Positions 60,250-64,000 of a DNA stretch of 64,000 nt are shown one piece after another. Source of the DNA: Streptomyces sp. Ag109_O5-10 (GTDB lineage Bacteria; Actinomycetota; Actinomycetes; Streptomycetales; Streptomycetaceae); contig NZ_FNTQ01000001.1 of the NCBI RefSeq assembly GCF_900105755.1, positions 8,432,001 to 8,496,000 on the forward strand. The letters run 5' to 3'. Made by a program: the position numbers and the translations under genes. The notes beneath the pieces are model-generated. The model searched no databases. It worked only from the letters and a program-made list of their open reading frames with translations, and was not told the DNA's origin. How positions within the stretch are numbered: the stretch's first letter is position 1; each line of letters starts with the position of its first letter.

Positions 60250-61539
60250 ATGGCGGGGCGGAACGGGCGCACGGTACGCGACCTCAGAAGGGCCAACCGC
60301 ACGGCCGTGCTGCAGCGGCTCTACTTCGACGGACCGCTCAGCCGTTTCGAGCTGGGCCCGGCCACCGGCCTGAGCTCCGGCTCGGTGAGCAACGTGGTCG
60401 CCGACCTGGTCGCCGACGGCCTGGTCGAGGAGGCCGGCAGCGTCGACTCCGACGGCGGCCGCCCCCGCACCCTGCTGCGCGTCGCCCCGCACAGCGGTCA
60501 CATGATCGGCGTGGACGTCGGCGAGACCCGGGTCCGCGTCGAGCTGTTCGACCTCAACCTCACCGAACTGGCCCGCGTCGAGCGCCCCCTGGAGCAACTG
60601 GGCTACGACGTCGAGGTGATCGTCGGCCACATCCGGGACGGCATCGACGAGGTCCTCGCCACCGACGGCGCCTCGCCCGAACTGCTCCTCGGCGTCGGCG
60701 TCGGCGTCCCCGGCATCATCGAGCACACCGAGGACCGGGGCGCCGTCGTGCACGGCCAGACCATCGGCTGGGACGCCGTCCCGCTGGAGGAACTGCTCCG
60801 CTCCGGCTGCCGCCTCCCGGACTCCGTGCGGTACTTCATCGACAACGGTGCGAAGACCCTGGGCCAGGCCGAGATGTGGTTCGGCGCCGGGCGCGGCGCG
60901 GACAACGCGGTCGTGGTGCTCTTCGGCTCCGGTGTCGGCGCCTGCCTGGTCACCGCCGACGTGGAGAACGGCCGGGCGGTCGAATGGGGACACCTGACCG
61001 TACGGGTGCGGGGCCGCCGCTGCCGCTGCGGCGCGCTCGGCTGTCTGGAGGCGTACGCCGGCGCCGAGTCGTTGCTCGCCCGCTGGCGCGAGGAGGGCGG
61101 CCGGCCCGACGAGGGCATCGACGAGGAGAGCGCGCTCACCGCGATGCTCGCCGCGGCCTACCCCTCCGAGGGCACCGCGGCCGACCCCGTCGCGCTCGCC
61201 GTCCTCGAGGAGACCGCCGAGTACCTGGGCGCCGGCCTCTCCGACCTGATCAACCTCTTCCAGCCCGAGCGGATCCTGATCGGCGGCTGGGCAGGCCTCC
61301 AGCTCGGCGCCCGCTTCCTGCCCGCCGTACGCCGGTACGCGACCACGTACGCGCTGCGCCATCCCGCCGAGCAGGTCACCATCGATCTCGGCCGGCTGGG
61401 CCCGGACGCGGTCACCGTCGGCGCCGCGATCCTGCCTCTCGCCGACTTCTTCAGCCGCGGCGGCCGCCGCGCCGAACCGGTGACCGAGGACCGCTTCCCC
61501 GCCTGGCGCGCGGCCCTGGAGGAACGCAGCCCGCGCTGA
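60250..61539 (+). CDS. ROK family transcriptional regulator
   Basis: The 429-residue protein has an N-terminal winged helix (about 8-65, RLYFDGPLSRFELGPATGLSSGSVSNVVADL), then the ROK sugar-kinase-like domain with MIGVDVGETRVRVELFDL, GVGVGVPG, and the zinc motif CRCGALGCLE (Cys258, 260 and 265). Streptomyces proteins of this type control sugar uptake and development. The gene stands alone; the formate dehydrogenase genes begin 98 bases later. ATG 60250 is preceded by AAGGGAGCGGGG. Confidence 0.93.
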   Translation: MAGRNGRTVRDLRRANRTAVLQRLYFDGPLSRFELGPATGLSSGSVSNVVADLVADGLVEEAGSVDSDGGRPRTLLRVAPHSGHMIGVDVGETRVRVELFDLNLTELARVERPLEQLGYDVEVIVGHIRDGIDEVLATDGASPELLLGVGVGVPGIIEHTEDRGAVVHGQTIGWDAVPLEELLRSGCRLPDSVRYFIDNGAKTLGQAEMWFGAGRGADNAVVVLFGSGVGACLVTADVENGRAVEWGHLTVRVRGRRCRCGALGCLEAYAGAESLLARWREEGGRPDEGIDEESALTAMLAAAYPSEGTAADPVALAVLEETAEYLGAGLSDLINLFQPERILIGGWAGLQLGARFLPAVRRYATTYALRHPAEQVTIDLGRLGPDAVTVGAAILPLADFFSRGGRRAEPVTEDRFPAWRAALEERSPR

Positions 61540-61637
61540 CCCCACGCAACCCGCCGCTCCCGCGCGTTTCGCCCGGCTCCGCCGTGGTACTCGGCCGACG
61601 CCAGGAGTGTGGCGGAACGACGCGAGGGGAGTACGCC

Positions 61638-61874
61638 GTGGGAGAGAAGCAGGGCGGCAAGCCGGTGCCCCGGGACCTGCCGGACCAGCAGGCCGGCTCC
61701 GGCCAGGACCCGTGGGAGGCGGCGGACGGCACACGGCCCGAGGACCGCGGCGACGGCGACCACCCGGAGCACGACCTCCCCGACCCCGACGAGGCCGGCG
61801 CCGGCCCCGACGGCGCCCCGCGCTCGGGTTCGGTGCACCCCGAGGACCCGGTCCCCGACGAGCCGTCGGCCTGA
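61638..61874 (+). CDS. small acidic hypothetical protein upstream of formate dehydrogenase
   Basis: The 78-residue protein is rich in Asp, Glu, Pro and Gly and looks disordered (VPRDLPDQQAGSG, PEHDLPDPDEAG, SVHPEDPVPDEPSA). GTG 61638 follows GAGGGG at a good distance. It is 26 bases upstream of the formate dehydrogenase gene and likely cotranscribed. No domain is recognised; a role as an accessory or assembly peptide is only a guess from position. Confidence 0.6.
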   Translation: MGEKQGGKPVPRDLPDQQAGSGQDPWEAADGTRPEDRGDGDHPEHDLPDPDEAGAGPDGAPRSGSVHPEDPVPDEPSA

Positions 61875-61900
61875 GGCCGAGGCAGCTGGGAGGAACGCAC

Positions 61901-64000
61901 ATGACCCTCGCCGACCGACTCCGCTCGTGGCCCGTCTACCGCCAGCTCACCGGCCCCGACCGCACCGGCCGGGGCGCCGCCGCCAAGTCGCCGCACACCG
62001 AGAACCTGCGCCCCCGCACCGAGACCGCCGAACGCGTCGTGCAGTCGGTGTGCCCGTACTGTGCGGTCGGCTGCGGCCAGCAGATCTACGTCCGGGACGA
62101 GAAGGTCGTGCAGATCGAGGGCGACCCGGCCTCCCCGGTCAGCCGCGGCCGTCTGTGCCCCAAGGGCTCGGCCACCCTCCAGCTCACCACCGGACCCGCC
62201 CGTGAACACCGGGTCCTGTACCGACGGCCGCACGGCACCGACTGGGAGTCCCTCGACCTGGACACGGCCATGGACATGGTCGCCGACCGCGTGATCCGCA
62301 CCCGGCGCGAGACCTGGGAGTGGGAGTACGAGGGCATGCGCACCGCCCGCACCATGGGCATCGCCAGTCTCGGCGGCGCGACCCTCGACAACGAGGAGAA
62401 CTACCTGATCAAGAAGCTGCTGACCGGCCTCGGCGTGGTCCAGGTGGAGAACCAGGCCCGGGTCTGCCACAGCTCCACCGTCGCCGGGCTCGGCACCTCC
62501 TTCGGCCGCGGCGGCGCCACCACCTTCATGCAAGACCTCCAGCACGCTGACTGCATCGTCATCGAAGGCTCCAACTTCGCCGAGTGCCACCCGGTCGGCT
62601 TCCAGTGGGTGATGGAGGCCAAGCTGCGCGGGGCCACGATCATCGACGTCGACCCCCGCTTCAACCGCACCAGCGCACTCGCCGACCTGTACGTCCCGAT
62701 CCGGGCCGGCACCGACATCGCCTTCCTCGGCGGGATCATCAACCACGTCCTGACCGAGGGGAAGGACTTCCGCGAGTACGTCCTGAAGTACACCAACGCG
62801 GCCACCCTGGTCAGCGAGGACTTCCGGGACACCGAGGACCTCGACGGCGTCTTCTCCGGACTCGACGAGGAGAAGGCCCACTACGACCCGCGCAGCTGGC
62901 AGTACGAGGGCGTCGAGGTGCAGCAGCCGACCGGCGAGGCCGACGAGCAGTACGAGGACCGCACCCGAAAGTCCGCGGGCGCCGAGGCACACGGCTCAGG
63001 CGGCGCCCGCACCGGCCACCGGGCCCCCAGCGACGAGACGCTCCAGCACCCGCGCTGCGTCTACCAGGTGCTCAAGCGCCACTACGCCCGGTACACCCCC
63101 GAGATGGTGGAGAACGTCTGCGGGATCCCGCGCGAGACCTTCCGGCAGGTCTGCGACGCCCTGACCGCGAACTCGGGCCCCGACCGCACCAGCGCCTTCT
63201 GCTACGCCGTCGGCTGGACCCAGCACTCCACCGGCAGCCAGTTCATCCGCGCCGCCTGCGTCCTCCAGCTGCTGCTCGGCAACATCGGCCGCACCGGCGG
63301 CGGCATCCAGGCGCTGCGCGGCCACGCCTCCATCCAGGGCTCCAGCGACATCCCCACCCTGTTCAACCTGCTGCCCGGCTACATCCCGATGCCGCACGCC
63401 CACGACGACATGAACCTGGACCACTTCATCGAGGCGAGCCGCACGGTGAAGGGCTTCTGGTCGAACATGCGGGCCTACGCCGTGAGTCTCCTCAAGGCGT
63501 ACTACGGCGACGCGGCCACCCCCGAGAACGACTTCTGCTTCGACCACCTCCCGCGGCTGACCGGCTCGCACTCCACCTACGACACGGTCATGGCCCAGCT
63601 CGACGGCCTGTGCAAGGGCTACTTCCTCATGGGCGAGAACCCGGCCGTCGGCTCCGCCAACACCCGCCTCCAGCGGCTCGGCATGGCCAACCTGGAGTGG
63701 CTGGTGGTCCGGGACTTCTCCCTCATCGAGTCGGCGACCTGGTGGAAGGACGGCCCGGAGATCGAGACCGGCGAGCTGCGCACCGAGGACATCGGCACCG
63801 AGGTGTTCTTCTTCCCGGCCGCCGCCCACACCGAGAAGTCCGGCTCCTTCACCAACACCAACCGGTGGGTGCAGTGGCACCACACGGCGGTCGAACCCGA
63901 GGGCGACGCCCGCAGCGACCTCTGGTTCATGTACCACCTGGGCCGCCGCATCCGGGAGAAGCTGGCCGGCTCCACCGACCCCATGGACCGGCCGATCCTC
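61901..64000 (+). CDS. formate dehydrogenase alpha subunit, Cys type (3' end outside window)
   Basis: The frame is open from ATG 61901 (GGGAGG 9 bases upstream) to the right edge, 700 codons. It is a membrane-type FdnG/FdoG-like molybdopterin enzyme. A [4Fe-4S] cluster is bound by Cys51, 54, 58 and 86 (CPYCAVGC, GRLCPKGS). The active-site position in QARVCHSSTV holds Cys189 in place of the selenocysteine of E. coli FdnG. Further cofactor segments are VIEGSNFAECHPVGFQWV, QGSSDIPTLFNLLPGY and LMGENPAVGSANT. It oxidises formate to CO2 and feeds the respiratory chain; the iron-sulfur beta subunit should follow beyond the window. Confidence 0.94.
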   Translation, partial: MTLADRLRSWPVYRQLTGPDRTGRGAAAKSPHTENLRPRTETAERVVQSVCPYCAVGCGQQIYVRDEKVVQIEGDPASPVSRGRLCPKGSATLQLTTGPAREHRVLYRRPHGTDWESLDLDTAMDMVADRVIRTRRETWEWEYEGMRTARTMGIASLGGATLDNEENYLIKKLLTGLGVVQVENQARVCHSSTVAGLGTSFGRGGATTFMQDLQHADCIVIEGSNFAECHPVGFQWVMEAKLRGATIIDVDPRFNRTSALADLYVPIRAGTDIAFLGGIINHVLTEGKDFREYVLKYTNAATLVSEDFRDTEDLDGVFSGLDEEKAHYDPRSWQYEGVEVQQPTGEADEQYEDRTRKSAGAEAHGSGGARTGHRAPSDETLQHPRCVYQVLKRHYARYTPEMVENVCGIPRETFRQVCDALTANSGPDRTSAFCYAVGWTQHSTGSQFIRAACVLQLLLGNIGRTGGGIQALRGHASIQGSSDIPTLFNLLPGYIPMPHAHDDMNLDHFIEASRTVKGFWSNMRAYAVSLLKAYYGDAATPENDFCFDHLPRLTGSHSTYDTVMAQLDGLCKGYFLMGENPAVGSANTRLQRLGMANLEWLVVRDFSLIESATWWKDGPEIETGELRTEDIGTEVFFFPAAAHTEKSGSFTNTNRWVQWHHTAVEPEGDARSDLWFMYHLGRRIREKLAGSTDPMDRPIL

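Noticed and set aside
1..64000. Secondary-metabolite cluster, prophage or integrative element
   Set aside because: No synthase, integrase, transposase, tRNA attachment site or phage gene was found; the P450 and regulators stand alone.

Overview
The window is chromosomal DNA from a high-GC actinomycete, almost certainly a Streptomyces species. The evidence is strong GC bias at third codon positions, frequent GTG and TTG starts, ATGA/GTGA stop-start overlaps, large sets of sugar ABC transporters with LacI, GntR and ROK regulators, a DmdR1/IdeR-type iron box, and a dispersed intergenic repeat of the type common in Streptomyces. I see no rRNA, tRNA, CRISPR array, phage or transposase gene.

Layout. 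(1) 1-8183, plus strand: end of a sugar-binding protein, two permeases, an unrecognised 656-residue protein, an RraA-like aldolase, an aldo/keto reductase, an SDR and a lactonase-type amidohydrolase. They are tightly coupled and look like non-phosphorylating oxidation of an L-fucose-like deoxysugar. (2) 8456-9421: pirin. (3) 9635-17691: an arabinoside locus with a GH127 beta-L-arabinofuranosidase, a binding protein, two permeases and a secreted glycoside hydrolase with a ricin-type domain, plus a divergent LacI regulator; a 20-bp tandem repeat follows the regulator. (4) 18004-23653: 4-hydroxyproline catabolism (GntR regulator, epimerase, deaminase, three-part D-hydroxyproline dehydrogenase). 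A nonsense-mutated cupin gene lies beyond it. (5) 24186-26467: MoxR and VWA pair, divergent from a TetR gene. (6) 27254-31384: osmoprotectant ABC transporter with its ATPase gene on the opposite strand. (7) 31407-47146: lutABC plus an L-rhamnose regulon (rhaB, fused rhaEW, rhaI, divergent ABC importer, mutarotase, secreted BNR-4 protein, LacI regulator). (8) 47244-59390: mixed genes, including an aminopeptidase, an ECF41-like sigma factor, an AKR/AraC pair, a pentapeptide-repeat protein, a CYP102-like P450 with a divergent TetR regulator, an iron-regulated DUF2470-like protein, a lactonase and an FUSC-type membrane protein. (9) 59391-60249: decayed DNA with a 29-bp perfect hairpin and the remains of a diflavin reductase C-terminus. 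(10) 60250-64000: ROK regulator, a small acidic protein and the first 700 codons of a formate dehydrogenase alpha subunit.

How the genes fit together. Rhamnose is imported, epimerised, isomerised and phosphorylated, then cleaved and oxidised by RhaEW to lactate, which LutABC takes to pyruvate. The arabinoside locus sits directly beside hydroxyproline catabolism, and beta-L-arabinofuranosyl-hydroxyproline is the characteristic linkage of plant extensins. With rhamnose and possibly fucose genes nearby, the first 47 kb can be read as a region for feeding on hydroxyproline-rich plant cell-wall glycoproteins. That reading is inference from gene content.
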